Shown here in pieces: positions 37,433-48,122 of a DNA stretch of 64,000 bases. This DNA comes from Rhizopus sp. PT2906 (taxonomy: Eukaryota > Mucoromycota > Mucoromycetes > Mucorales > Rhizopodaceae). The stretch is taken from assembly GCA_025529335.1 (NCBI GenBank), contig JAMYHX010000155.1:1-64000 (forward strand). Direction: 5' to 3'. The notes under the pieces are model-generated. The model searched no databases. It was not told the DNA's origin and saw only the letters and a list, made by a program, of their open reading frames with translations. The position numbers and the translations under genes were made by a program. Each line of letters begins with the position of its first letter. The stretch's first letter is position 1.

Positions 37433-37537
37433 TCAAGAGGCGACTATGTGCATGTTGCTCGTGTTATTAAAGCAAAAGTGAATGGTATTAAATTGAATGA
37501 TTGTTTATTTTTTTTTAAGATAAAGAATTGCAACTAT

Positions 37538-39344
37538 TTACATATGTGCTTTTGGGAGGTTATCTAACAATTTACTAATGAGTTTATCTGCTTTACACGC
37601 CATAATGATGTCTTCTTCCATAAGATTGAGTGAAATACGCATACAGATATCATGCCTTCCACTATCCATTATAATAGCTCGACACTGACCAAGTGATTCA
37701 CAAACACGCATTAGGTCACTAGTGTTGATAGGTTCTATATTATGCCATTTACAGGTTTGCGTATGATATTGCGCTACATCCCCGAATTCAATTTCTGCCA
37801 ACCCTGACACACGAACACGCTGCATACATGCCACAAGAAAGATCTTTTGATGAAGTGAACAAGAGCGGATAAAGGCAACTGCAGGAGAAGTAAACATTTC
37901 TTTGATAGCTTGATCGATAATGGCAATTGTAACTTGGAGTTCTTTGGGTGTATTATTATTATTATTATTCATAGTTGACTTTTGTTCAACAATTTCCACT
38001 GCTCGTCTACATATATCTAATGCACGTCGTGCGTCACCACTGACTGCACTTACTTTACGTGCTGCAAACTCGACGGCTTCTTTGGTAAATGCATCTATAC
38101 CTTGCAATCTTGATTGTACTATTTGATAGAGTTGGTCATGTCTATAAGGTTGAAAATTGATACGAGTAAGACCTTCAAATAGTGATTAGATCAAATAGAA
38201 ACAAAGGTTGCGACTTTATCACTTACCCATTCTACTAGCTATTTTATTGCTCATGAGTCGTTCAGGAAGATCCATGGTGTTTGCTATTGCCACAACAATC
38301 AGCTTAGAATGTGGTCTACTTGGCCAGTCAAAGAAGTTATACATGACTGTCTGTTTCTTGGTCACCAATAGATCCAATTCATCCATTAAAACGACACTAA
38401 AAAGAGAGATGTGAGCTACTTTGTTCTCATCATGAATATTTACATACGTTATTCGCTGGTTATTATTGGGTTTTGAAAATTTTGCTTCTAGTAGTTGCAA
38501 AGCATGTGCTGCGGTATAACGCTTCTTCTTTTCCGTATCTGCTGCTCTGTCCATACATTCCCACAAAATACTGTATGCTTGATTAGGATCCGTAAGCTTC
38601 ATACCGTTAATTTCTGCAAAGTCGAATCCAGGCAACTTTTTTTCTGCTGCTTGTTGCTGCAAGTGTCTAATAACTTCATGCACTGTCGCTGTTTTTCCCG
38701 TTCCAGGTACACCAGATATATCTAAAGGCTTTGTTACAAAAAGTTTTTCAATTACAGTTTATTCACCTACAAACACATGTTCCGGTAGAATCTTGAATCG
38801 CGCCTTCGATATAACCAGCAATAGTCATGAATTCTTCTTCACGACAAGGAAGTGATTCAGGTACAGCAGAGACATGCAGTCTTTCTCTTGCCAGGGCATA
38901 TGCACTAAGATTGTTTGTTTTATTGTGGTGGCTTACTTGACGTAAAGGATCTACAGTAGACGATCTATTGACTCTTTGAATAGTTCTGCCTGGTGATATC
39001 ACTGGCTTTTGCTTAACAGGTGCATTCTTTTTAGATGGTTGTTTTGTTATCTGTCGTGTACGTTTTTTGGGTTTCTTGATTTCTTCTTCTGATTCATAAT
39101 CGTCTTCCAAATCAGTTTCATCGTCTGTTTCCGAAAGCACTACTTTACTAGTAGTCCTTCTAGCTCTTGTCCCTCGTCTTTTGATACTTTCTGTGTTCCT
39201 CGTTCGGCTTGGACTCTTGCTTATATATGACTGGCGATCAGTTGGCTTTGAGATGGATGTCTCTTGTTTTTCTGCGAGACGACGGCTTTTTCGTTCAGTC
39301 ATGAGAAAGGTACAATTTAAAGGTTGAATGTGTACTTTGATATT
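37538..39344 (-). CDS. ORC1: Origin recognition complex subunit 1
   Basis: AAA+ ATPase of the origin recognition complex, which with Cdc6 loads MCM helicase in the nucleus. Exons (minus strand) are 39302-38771, 38721-38448, 38396-38227 and 38172-37538, 536 aa from ATG at 39302. The first 120 residues are basic and disordered. Walker A is YISGVPGTGKT (178-188), Walker B is VVLMDELDLL near 270, followed by NTMDLPERLM and the sensor-2 block SGDARRALDICRRAV. The C-terminal winged helix (LFLVACMQR-like, then WHNIEPIN and LGQCRAIIMD) matches ORC1. No BAH domain, present in many ORC1 proteins, is seen. The frame stays open upstream to 39344, where an acceptor could join additional exons (see 39424-39553). 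Confidence 0.9.
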
Positions 39345-39423
39345 CTAAATACCCAAAAAAGTATTCGAGATCCGTTCTCTACACCAAGAGAAAGTCCGAC
39401 ATCAAATAATTTGTTTATATCAC

Positions 39424-39626
39424 CTTTTTAAGAACGAAGGATGGCCGTCGTTTGTCATCATTTTGTATAATCCAGTGTTCATAATATTCATTGCTGCATT
39501 GGCGTCTGAGTTCTTCGCTTGAAGGAGTTCTTGATCCTTTACCAAAGAAATGGCTGTAAACAAATGACAGGTGACTGTATGAAAGGAATTCGTACTCTCT
39601 ACGTTCCTTTACTGACCTAGTTTACT
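39424..39626 (-). CDS. Possible upstream exons (ORC1 N-terminal extension or small gene)
   Basis: Minus-strand sequence that looks coding: exon 39553-39424 reads HFFGKGSRTPSSEELRRQ then a Cys/Tyr/Trp-containing stretch and RRPSFVLKK. It is bounded by an acceptor (tttacag) and a donor (gtgata). An earlier exon ending at 39626 (KFKKELLLH) joins it in frame through gtaaac...tttacag. The next acceptor, at 39344, continues in frame through 14 codons into the ORC1 start codon. This could be an N-terminal extension of ORC1, or an unrelated small gene whose ends I cannot define. No initiator ATG was found for the longer version. Confidence 0.3.
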
Positions 39627-39639
39627 GCAATAATAATTC

Positions 39640-40445
39640 CTTTTTGAATTTTAGCTTAAATTTATTTCTTTTCTCTGTGCTTCCTTGGGCATTATTTGAT
39701 TAATGCTTAATTTATTTTCCCCATTAGAATAAAATAAGAGCATACGAGTGGATGATCCATAGTCTTCGTAAGCAATCTCTGGGATCTCTCATTGACTTTT
39801 GCGGATTCTATCTTTTGTATTGATTACTAGAGGTGATCCGACCTTCTTATTTTATCAATTGTGCTTTATATCGTTGATTTAACTATCTCGTCTATGTCTG
39901 CGATGCCGTCATAGGAATGCTCTGCTTTTCTAAGGTAATAAATACCCCTCAATACTTTCTTTCTTCGCATGACTTATAAGGACCACCTTCTTTTGTTGAT
40001 ACTGCAAATGTGTTCCTTTCATCCTGTTCACCCGAGTTAAACCCAGCTGAGTAATTGTGGGCAATTGTCAAAAGGAATTGAAAAGGACCTGTTTGTAAAA
40101 AGGAGAAACTCTATCGATAAGAGTAGCTATACAATAACGTAAGTATCAATCATTTAGAGGAATCCATGTGGTCTCTTGATTTGATCCACATTTGTCCCTG
40201 ACCACAAAGGTTCCAAAATAAAATGAAATTATGGACCTATTACTTTCTTTCTTTCCTTCTCTTTTTAAGCAACTTTGACAACAATATTGACATGTTTAAA
40301 CACATTATTCAAAAGAAGAAAGAACAGACTATTAATAAAAGAAAGCCAATAGAAAACATAGATGACGCGTTTAAAGGTGAACCTCATATAATGCATATGA
40401 TACTTGCAAAATACTCACTTATACATTGATATCTAATCTATAGAT
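39640..40445. other. Intergenic
   Basis: Between ORC1 and the Fanzor-like relic. A 68-codon plus-strand frame (40223-40429) with a hydrophobic start lies just before the relic but has no recognised similarity. Nothing else supported. Confidence 0.45.
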
Positions 40446-42030
40446 ATGGTTTGTAAAGACTGTCAGGAGACTGGACACGCCAACAAAAGTTACTATAAAT
40501 GCAAGTATTATAAAGAAGCTTCTGCAGACGATGGTAATTCATTATTATATGTCATAAACTAATATTCGAAAGTTAACATATATACATCTCTTATTAAAGT
40601 TGGAACGTCCGCTGGAAGAAAACGAAAACAAAGCTCAGGCGTGAAGCAAGAAAAACAAAAAGCCAAAAGACAAAAAACGGCAGCAAGCTCTTCATCGGTT
40701 ATTTGCACTAGCTGTAAACAAACTGGCCACAAATCATCGCGCTCTCCAGATTGTTCTAATCATATGTTGTCAAAAAACGAGGTTTTTAGTCGAAATCTGG
40801 GACAACAATTTAAAACATTCACAAGAAAGTTACCGTTTGATCAATGTGTCCACAGCTCCTATCAGAGTGCCTTGAAGTCTAGGATCGTCTCTGCATGTGA
40901 AGACACGCGTCAAGTAGTTTTCAGAGCTCAACTTTTTATCAACCAGTACACATTGAACTTAAAAGTCCATTCGAATCATATCTTTAAACAAAATTTTTGG
41001 TATTCAATATGTCAATTAGTTATGGATAAGCGGGTGACAAACAGTGCTGCACTTCCAGAAGGCTTACTTGAAAACTGGAATTTGTTTAGACAAAGTCATA
41101 GAAGCATCATATATACCAAAAACCTTGCGAGTGAAACTAGCCGATGCCTTTCAGAAGCATGTGTTCAACTAGCAACTGTATATACAAACTGCATAGTCGA
41201 GAACTTTGAAGCAAGATTACTTAAATATCTTTCGTATCTTATTCAAAACACTTTTGTGGTAAGTTCCATTTTTTATATGAAATATTCTACTAGAATATGT
41301 AAATAATTTGTGATATATAGTCAATGACGTACCAAGACGTGAAGAAAATAGCCTATGACTATTGCTATCAATCTGTATGCAAAGGAGAACCTAAATGGCC
41401 GCAAGGTGCTACTTTCACTCAAGAAACAAAAACAACAGTTGATGAGGCTTGCCTACCATTGCAGCAGCTTATAACCAAACAAGTAACACTAAAGGGACTC
41501 TCTGCATCTCCAAGTACTTTTTGCCTTGTATCTTGTACATCTTATCAAAATATGAAGCAGAGCATAAAGACCATCATGCTTATGATGTTAGGAGACTGCC
41601 TCTGCCTAGGCTTTTTTCTGCATTGCCAAATCCATCGCTGCACTGGAGATTTATCAATATCAGCGCAAATTCTTTATCTGCCTTTATTAAAGAACCTTTA
41701 CCACAGGGATACAACGATCAACTACGAATGTTCTATAGAGTTTTTAATTTCAAAAAACTAAGAATCAATAGGTAAAAAGAAGAGAAGCAGCTGGAGACCT
41801 CATCGCTATTACAATTGATGAATGCAAAACTCCAAAAGTTTGTAATGCTTGTAATAACGATCCTCTTGCAAGAATGTCGGGATTGAAAGGCTGTAGTGTC
41901 CTGGTGTGCAACACATGCAAGACATTATGGTAACGAGATGTTAACGCTTGCAAGAATATGTTGTCCATTTCTCTTTCGATTTGAGATGGAAGAGGTCGAC
42001 CTTCCAAGTTTCGAGGAAATTAAATGTTGT
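40446..42030 (+). pseudogene. Degenerate Fanzor-like (TnpB-related) gene with zinc knuckles
   Basis: Exons 40446-40533 and 40600-41258, then 41321 onward, read in frame at first. The N-terminus has two zinc knuckles (CKDCQETGHANKSYYKC and CTSCKQTGHKSSRSPDC). The middle (RAQLFINQYTLNLKVHSN) is followed by a frame change near 41450, after which a second frame reads to 41775 with NPSLHWRFINI and FYRVFNFKKL. A third frame from about 41781 gives a four-Cys zinc ribbon (VCNACNND and VCNTCKTLW), an in-frame TAA, then RDVNACKNM. This ribbon plus RDVNA is characteristic of TnpB/Fanzor C-termini. The segment expected to carry the first two RuvC acidic motifs is absent between 41775 and 41781. Frame breaks, a stop and the deletion mark it as inactive. 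Confidence 0.55.
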
Positions 42031-43135
42031 ATAAAATCGCCGTAATGAACACGGTTTCCCTTCTGGGATAAAGATTATTACAGGTAAAGAAGATGTCTAA
42101 TAATTTTACTTGATCCAAAAATGATTTTTACTTAATTTTTATATAGTATAAATACTAGTAAGAGCATACCGGCATTGAGCCACCTTTGCTATAACTCTAA
42201 TAGCGTTCCTTTGCAAATAATTCTCCACTATGAGTTCCATGATGATAGAGATGCCAAGTAAGACATCAGATGCAATCCTCTGTCCTTTTCTTAAAGTATT
42301 TAATACACTTTCGTTATCATCTTTGAGAATAACCTGAAGAGGCGTGGTGACCATTTTATACATTTTGCTTGTTGTTGTTGTTCTGCGTTTACTTCCTTCT
42401 TTTGCGTCTGAAGCCTTTGATCGACAAAAAGCTGATCATACATTCTTTTCTTATTTTCTTTCATATATTGACGCCATGACAATATCATGGGAATATATAG
42501 CTTTGTGCAAACATCAGATAATTGTGCTTGGACTTGTACGATTAAACGGATTTTTATTTATAAACAATCAAAACCTATAATAGGCGCACGGTTGTAACAA
42601 TACATCGCTCCCACCGGAGGCAGTTCATAAAGGAGGGATAGTGATGACTAAAAAACCCTTTTGGGATCAAGGGTAAAAATGCTTTGGAAGCAGTGAATGG
42701 GGTCAAGTGTAAGATACACTAGTGAGAAGGAGAAGGGGGGGAGCCATTCTAAGAGTCTTTGTCCAAGATGAGTGGGCGGAGTAGGCAGAAGCTTAGCGTG
42801 ATAGATGTAATCGAGTTCATATAGGATTCTGCATATAGTTGGCCAACGGGTGCTCCACGGGAGTATTGTGTTAGGAGAGCGAGGTTTCCTGGTAGGCAGC
42901 ATATTTAATGTTGGCCAACTACTTTTCTTAAATTACACCATTTCCAGAAAGAGATGTCGCGCTGAATTGTCGCTTTTTCGTATAAATTGTATTATAAAAA
43001 TTGCAAAAAGGCCCCTTTACTTTCTGAAAAGACCGCATCTAATCTTCATGTTTGCACTCTTCCAATAAAAATAGCACCTTGTCCAATTTTAAACCTCAGG
43101 CTTCATAATTTTTTTTAGCTGCTTTTATTCTGCTG
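42031..43135. other. Accessory stretch with unresolved coding-like fragments
   Basis: Minus-strand frames at 42363-42139 and 42488-42300 (VTTPLQVILKDDNESVLNTL; KKRMYDQLFVDQRLQTQKK) overlap around an AG|GTT junction and might be pieces of a decayed gene. A G-rich patch at 42700-42780 differs in composition from its surroundings. I recognise no family. Confidence 0.35.
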
Positions 43136-44315
43136 ATGACTACAAGTGTAATAAGGCTCATTACATTTGATGCTTACAATACGCTTTTTAAGCCAAGAGG
43201 AAGCCTTTCAGCTCAATATGTACTAACTAGCCGTATACATGTCGTATTTACCTTTAACACTTTATTTTAGGTAGAAGAAGCAGCAAGATATGGAATCAAA
43301 GTTACAAAGAACGAAATAACCGATCATTTTGGACAAGCTTATAGGAAGCAGCAATTAAAAGCACCATTCTATGGTATAAAACAAGGAATGACTCCCCAAG
43401 AATGGTGGAAAGAGGTAAGGATACAAAGTAACCATGAAAACAAAAAAAGATGTATTAAAATTGAAAAGCTTGTTTATGCAACATTTTCAAGCGCCGGTGT
43501 TCATCCAAAGGGTAATTCAACGTGTATATGTTTAATGCAACAAGGTTGTAAATGTGTCTATGATAGAATTGGATCCAAACTTTGATCAGCTTTATAATGC
43601 ATTATACAACAGATTTACAACTGCTGCTGCGTATTCAATATTTCCAGATGTTGTGAGTACATTAGAAGAGCTGAAGACACGTGGATTTAAAATGGGCGTC
43701 ATTACAAACTCGGACGAAAGAGTAGGTAAAGTAGATACTGTAGCGGTTACTTAAACTATAGTAACGCGTATTGAAGCCAAAGTGGTTGAAAACTTAAAAC
43801 TGGATAAATACTTTGATTTTGTATTGGCTAGTGCTGATGTTGGATATGAAAAGCCTGATAAAGTCATATTTGATAGAGCGCTCAAGATAGCCGGTGATGT
43901 CTCTGCAGAAAACGCTTTACATGTGGGTGATGATTTAAACAAGTAAGTTTGAAAGAGAATTAGTGTTATATATTGACCCAAATGTCTTTCTCTCTCTTTT
44001 TTTGTAGGGATTATTTTGGTAAAGCTTAATTATGTAATCATTATCTGATCTAACTCTTTTTTCTTTTTCATTTTAGGAGCTGCATACGCTGGATGGCATT
44101 CTGTATTACTTGCAAGAAGTTTGTTATATTCTCACATGACGTATAATGGAGTTAACAATCTCTTTTTAATAGGCAAACTCTCTTATGAAGATTTTTCACC
44201 AGCAATGGTTGAAGACACGAGTGTGCCGCTTCATCGACCTAGACGTCTTATTAGCTTGCATGATCTTTATCCTTATATAAGTACATTGTGCGACAAGGAC
44301 AAAAAAAGAACATAG
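43136..44315 (+). CDS. HDHD3-like HAD-superfamily hydrolase
   Basis: HAD-fold protein resembling animal HDHD3. Exons are 43136-43219, 43271-43414, 43469-43511, 43567-43725, 43762-43942, 44008-44018 (11 nt), 44077-44118 and 44173-44315, 268 aa in frame. Motif I is ITFDAYNTLF near the N-terminus, so the usual second Asp of DxD is Tyr, as in L-2-haloacid dehalogenases (DxY). Motif II is MGVITNSDER, motif III includes the Lys of GYEKPDKVIF, and motif IV is LHVGDDLNKDYFGA. The cap region contains YGIKQGMTPQEWWKE, close to HDHD3. Substrate is unknown. Its stop lies 45 bp from the convergent small secreted protein gene. Confidence 0.82.
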
Positions 44316-44360
44316 TCTACTATGTAATATCATATACATGCCATATTTATTATATTAAAA

Positions 44361-44848
44361 TTAGTCAAAGTCTATTCTACGAGCTTGACCATCTAATCCT
44401 GTGCATTCTGCCCAATGATTAGTTTCTGTTCCATAGAAGGCCAAACCACCTCCTGCAACGCATGATAAAGAGAAACGACCAGAAGCATATCGTGGCCACC
44501 AGAACATTACCTAAAATATGAATTAGAAAATGTTTGTATTATGCTTTATTTCCTACATCAAACGTCATCTCGTCATAATCAACACCTCTAGGAGTACAAT
44601 CTTTGTTTGAATAATGACAGCACTCGTTTCTTCCTGGACTAAGAGTCTTTACGAAGCTCCTATAGAAATTCGTTTAGATAACGATGAAAAAGATAAAAGG
44701 TCTTGCTTTACTTGGGAGATGAATAATGGCCGTTAGATGCCCAAACCTTGATGTTTGTATTGTCTGAGAGGGAATTATATATACAAAATGACTGAACAGT
44801 TGAAGCCAAAGTAAAAAAGAAGCAAAAGAATAGCAGTTTGATGGACAT
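44361..44848 (-). CDS. Small secreted cysteine-rich protein
   Basis: A three-exon gene too fragmented to show as a long frame: 44848-44712, 44659-44557 and 44510-44361 (minus strand), 129 aa in frame with consensus splice sites. The N-terminus MSIKLLFFCFFFTLASTVQS is a typical signal peptide. The mature part is about 109 aa with a Cys shortly after cleavage, an adjacent Cys pair (NECCHYSNKDC) and later single Cys residues, seven counted after the signal peptide. The C-terminus contains GGLAFYGTETNHWAEC. Predicted to be secreted and disulfide-bonded. I recall similar small secreted proteins in Mucorales but know no function; effector-like or cell-wall roles are guesses. Confidence 0.75.
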
Positions 44849-45463
44849 CTATGTGATAATGATAATCAACTATGAATAACGGTTTCTATATACTCTTTAA
44901 TATCGTTTATTCGCTTAAAAAGGCAAAGCTAATTTACGGGCATTTCTCAAACATTTCATTATTCATGTTTTCAGTTTGTTTACACCACAGTTCATTTATT
45001 ACTAAAGAACAGAAAAAGATAGGTGTTACACATAGCCTATCATACCAAACACATATTACCACAGGGATGTTTATCCATTCAGAAGCCTTCAATGGTCCTA
45101 TATGTTCAAAAAGGGATCTGGCAGTTCATATGATATTAAGCTCACTTTTTTCTTCTTTAGAGAAGATCCTACAATCAAGAGCGCTATAAGACACCCTTCT
45201 TATACTTCAGAGTCTCCATGTCTTTAATGAGAATCATTTGGAAACGCGCTATTCTTAAAGTGTCTATTTCAATTCATTCAAGTAAATAAACTCTTTGTTG
45301 TATTGGAACGACAAACAATCAAAATGCTGACGAAACGAAGGCGAATAACGTGATAGATACCCATCCCAAATTTTACATAAGCCTCAAAAGATAAAGTTTT
45401 CATTCTCGTATTACTACCTTCGTATTTTGGTCGAAATTCGATCTGTGATAGAAAAAAAAGAGG
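44849..45463. other. Intergenic
   Basis: Promoter side of the small secreted protein gene. A 105-codon plus-strand frame (44872-45189) shows no recognised motif and overlaps the promoter. Sequence just before 45464 may be the decayed 5' part of the Tc1-like relic. Confidence 0.4.
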
Positions 45464-45692
45464 ATGCAAGTATATTTACCTTCTCCTTACTCTCCTGACC
45501 TGAATCCTACAGAACAAATTTTGGTTGTTCTGTTAAACGAAATGTTAAACGTTCTCATTTCAGTGATAAAGAAGGTCTGTATTCTAGAATTATTAAATCA
45601 TGCAATAGTATTCATTATAGTACCAGTAGAAGATTTATACAGCATTCTATTAATTATTCACCAAAGTGTTTAAATAAGGAACCTCTTGAACA
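45464..45692 (+). pseudogene. Tc1/mariner transposase C-terminal relic
   Basis: The start reads VYLPSPYSPDLNPTEQ, the conserved block around the last catalytic acid of Tc1/mariner DDE transposases (usual form YLPPYSPDLNPIE). After a frame change near 45540 the sequence continues VKRSHFSDKEGLYSRIIKSC and later HSINYSPKCLNKEP, matching the usual transposase end. The upstream catalytic domain and the terminal repeats are not recognisable, so this is a truncated, frameshifted remnant. Confidence 0.75.
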
Positions 45693-45794
45693 ATAATACG
45701 AAGAGACGTGACTGGAGTCTAACACTGACTGAGAATAACAAAGCCATTGTCCGTAATTTGATACCGCGCCCACTGTCCATTTTTTTTTCTTATA

Positions 45795-47685
45795 ATGGAA
45801 ATAGATTCTGAAGAACAACCAAGAAATGCTAAAAGATCTGAAGAAGAAGAAGAAGCATCCGCAATAGAGGCATTCCCTGATGTTTCTAGGAAAAAGGCAA
45901 AACATAACAAAGAAGAAGCTAATCTATTAAGAAATATGGGGATTCCTGATTGGTTACTGCATCCTACGACTATATCTCCAAAAGAAAGATGCGATCTAGA
46001 TCAAGTAGGATTATCTGAACGATTAACTCAGAGATGCAAAGAGATCGGTCTATCTTCTTTCTTTGCAGGTAATCATTTGCAAAAAAAAAAAAGAAAAAAG
46101 AAACGATGAGTTGTTAATTAACATACACTAGTTCAAAAGGCGGTTATTCCAGTATTCTTGAGAAATCAGACATTGTATGACATCACAAAGGCACCAGGAG
46201 ACATTTGTGTTTCAGCTCCTACTGGTAGTGGTAAAACATTGGCATATGTCTTGCCAATTGTTGATATTTTATCAAAAAGAGTCGTCAAAAGACTGCGTGC
46301 GGTCATTGTTCTGCCAACTCGTGACTTGGTGATTCAAGTAAAGGAAACGCTGGATGCCTTTGTTAAAGGTACTGATCTGGTGGTTGCAGCTGTCAGTGGT
46401 CAACAGTCATTTGCTCATGAACAACATGTACTTGTTGGAAGTGAAGAAGAAAAGTAAGAGATAAAGTTATACTATGACACAACCTAACGGTGTCTGTTAG
46501 TTATCCTGGTGGTAAAAGTAAAGTAGACATTTTGGTAGCTACACCTGGTAGATTGATCGATCACTTAAACACTACACCCAACTTTACACTTCAGCACGTC
46601 CGTTTTTTGGTTGTTGATGAAGCAGATCGTCTATTGAATCAGAGTTTCAATGACTGGTTAAATAGAATCTTACAAGCAACAAGGCCTGATGGAAGTCAAC
46701 AAGTACCACCACTAGATTTTAAAACTGATAAGGATGGGTAAAGGAGAAGATAATTATGCAGACAAATCGAGCAACTAAAGGTGAATTATAGTATGGTGTT
46801 ATCAGATGCAATAGCTCCTACCTTTTTGGAGTCTTATCACAGCTTTCCTAAAACAGAATTGGATCATCCTAAAGTGCCATCGGTAAATAAGATCATTAGC
46901 TCGTTTACAGTGACTCATTGATTCTACTAGATTCAAAAATTATTGTTTTCAGCTACTTTAACAAAAAATCCAGCCAAGATAGCTGGATTACACTTGATTG
47001 ATCCAGAGTATATATCTGTTCAACATGATGATGAGGAAGCTACGGCGAATGAGTATGTAACGCCTGAGGGATTAAAGGAATATATGGCAATTATTCCGAC
47101 AGAAAAGAAACCATTGTTGGTCGTCTATTTGCTTCACTGTCTGGGCATCAAGTCAGGGCTGTGCTTTACTAAATCCGTAGAATCAACAGAAAGATTAAAA
47201 ACTTTAATTGATGCTTATGAAACACTACAACCAGAAGAAAAACGTGTAAGAGTAAAAGAATATTCGAGTGAACTTCGTCCGGCGGAAAGAAGGACAGTAC
47301 TGAGGCAATTTAAAGAAGGAGAGATTGATATGTAAGTTAGCATAAAGGAGAGATAGCAGAAAGAGTGTAACTGACATTGAATAGGTTGATTTGTTCTGAT
47401 TTGATTGGAAGAGGTATTGACATAGATTCAGTTCAATATGTGATAAGTTATGATGTACCAGTCTATATGGATAAATATATTCACCGTGTGGGTCGTACGG
47501 CAAGAGCAGGTAGACATGGTGTGGCATATACACTAGTTGAAAAACAGCAGGCTCGATATTTTAAGGAGATGCTACGTCAGGCAGGACATCTGAACCAAGT
47601 AGAGCTATTGGATATAGAAAAAGAGAAATTAGAGGAGCTAACACCGGATTATGAAAATGCAATTTCAAGCGTAACTGATGATTAA
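45795..47685 (+). CDS. DBP6: DEAD-box RNA helicase Dbp6/DDX51
   Basis: ATP-dependent RNA helicase for early 60S ribosomal subunit assembly in the nucleolus. Exons are 45795-46068, 46132-46453, 46501-46702 or -46737, 46762- or 46781-46882, 46931-47331 and 47385-47685. Motifs: I APTGSGKTLAYVLP, Ia PTRDL, Ib TPGR, II VVDEADRLLNQSF, III SATLTKNPAKIAGL, then SDLIGRGID and VI HRVGRTARAG. The N-terminus is acidic. The junction near 46738 is open: either a 24-nt intron (46738-46761; 460 aa) or a 78-nt intron (46703-46780; 442 aa); both keep the frame. The lack of a Q motif and the linker before motif III favour the DDX51 subfamily. It is shorter than yeast Dbp6. Confidence 0.87.
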
Positions 47686-48122
47686 ACATAAAATAAAAAG
47701 TAATACAGTGGATCAGGAAACCACTCCCTTTTTTTTTTTCTGATATTTTAGAAAACGCCAATATACACACATTAACAAGGCCATGCTTAGTGTCGTGTTT
47801 GAGAGTACTTTAAGTCTTCCATTGTGTCTAACAGTCAAAGGATATACCTTGCATTCTCTGATATCCTGCAGGATAATTTACAGTTTACTTTTCTTCAGTA
47901 GTGCAGGTCACAGTGTAAGAGACTTTGAAGTTTATGCAAAAAAAAAAAAGAGGAAACAAAAGGATACATCAATTCTGTTTAGACGAAGGGGCAAAATGTG
48001 ACCTTTGTTCAATGTATTTCAAAAATTTGTTCGTGGATAAGCCGTACTTGAACACATAGAAGCTTTTATTGTATTGCAGGTTTAAGATGAGCGAGACACA
48101 GTTTAGAAATCAAGCCTTGAGC
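47686..48122. other. Intergenic between convergent helicase genes
   Basis: 3' flanks of DBP6 and DBP5. Short open frames only, none convincing. Confidence 0.5.

Noticed and set aside
44872..45189. 105-codon plus-strand frame
   Set aside because: No recognised motif and it overlaps the promoter of the small secreted protein gene.
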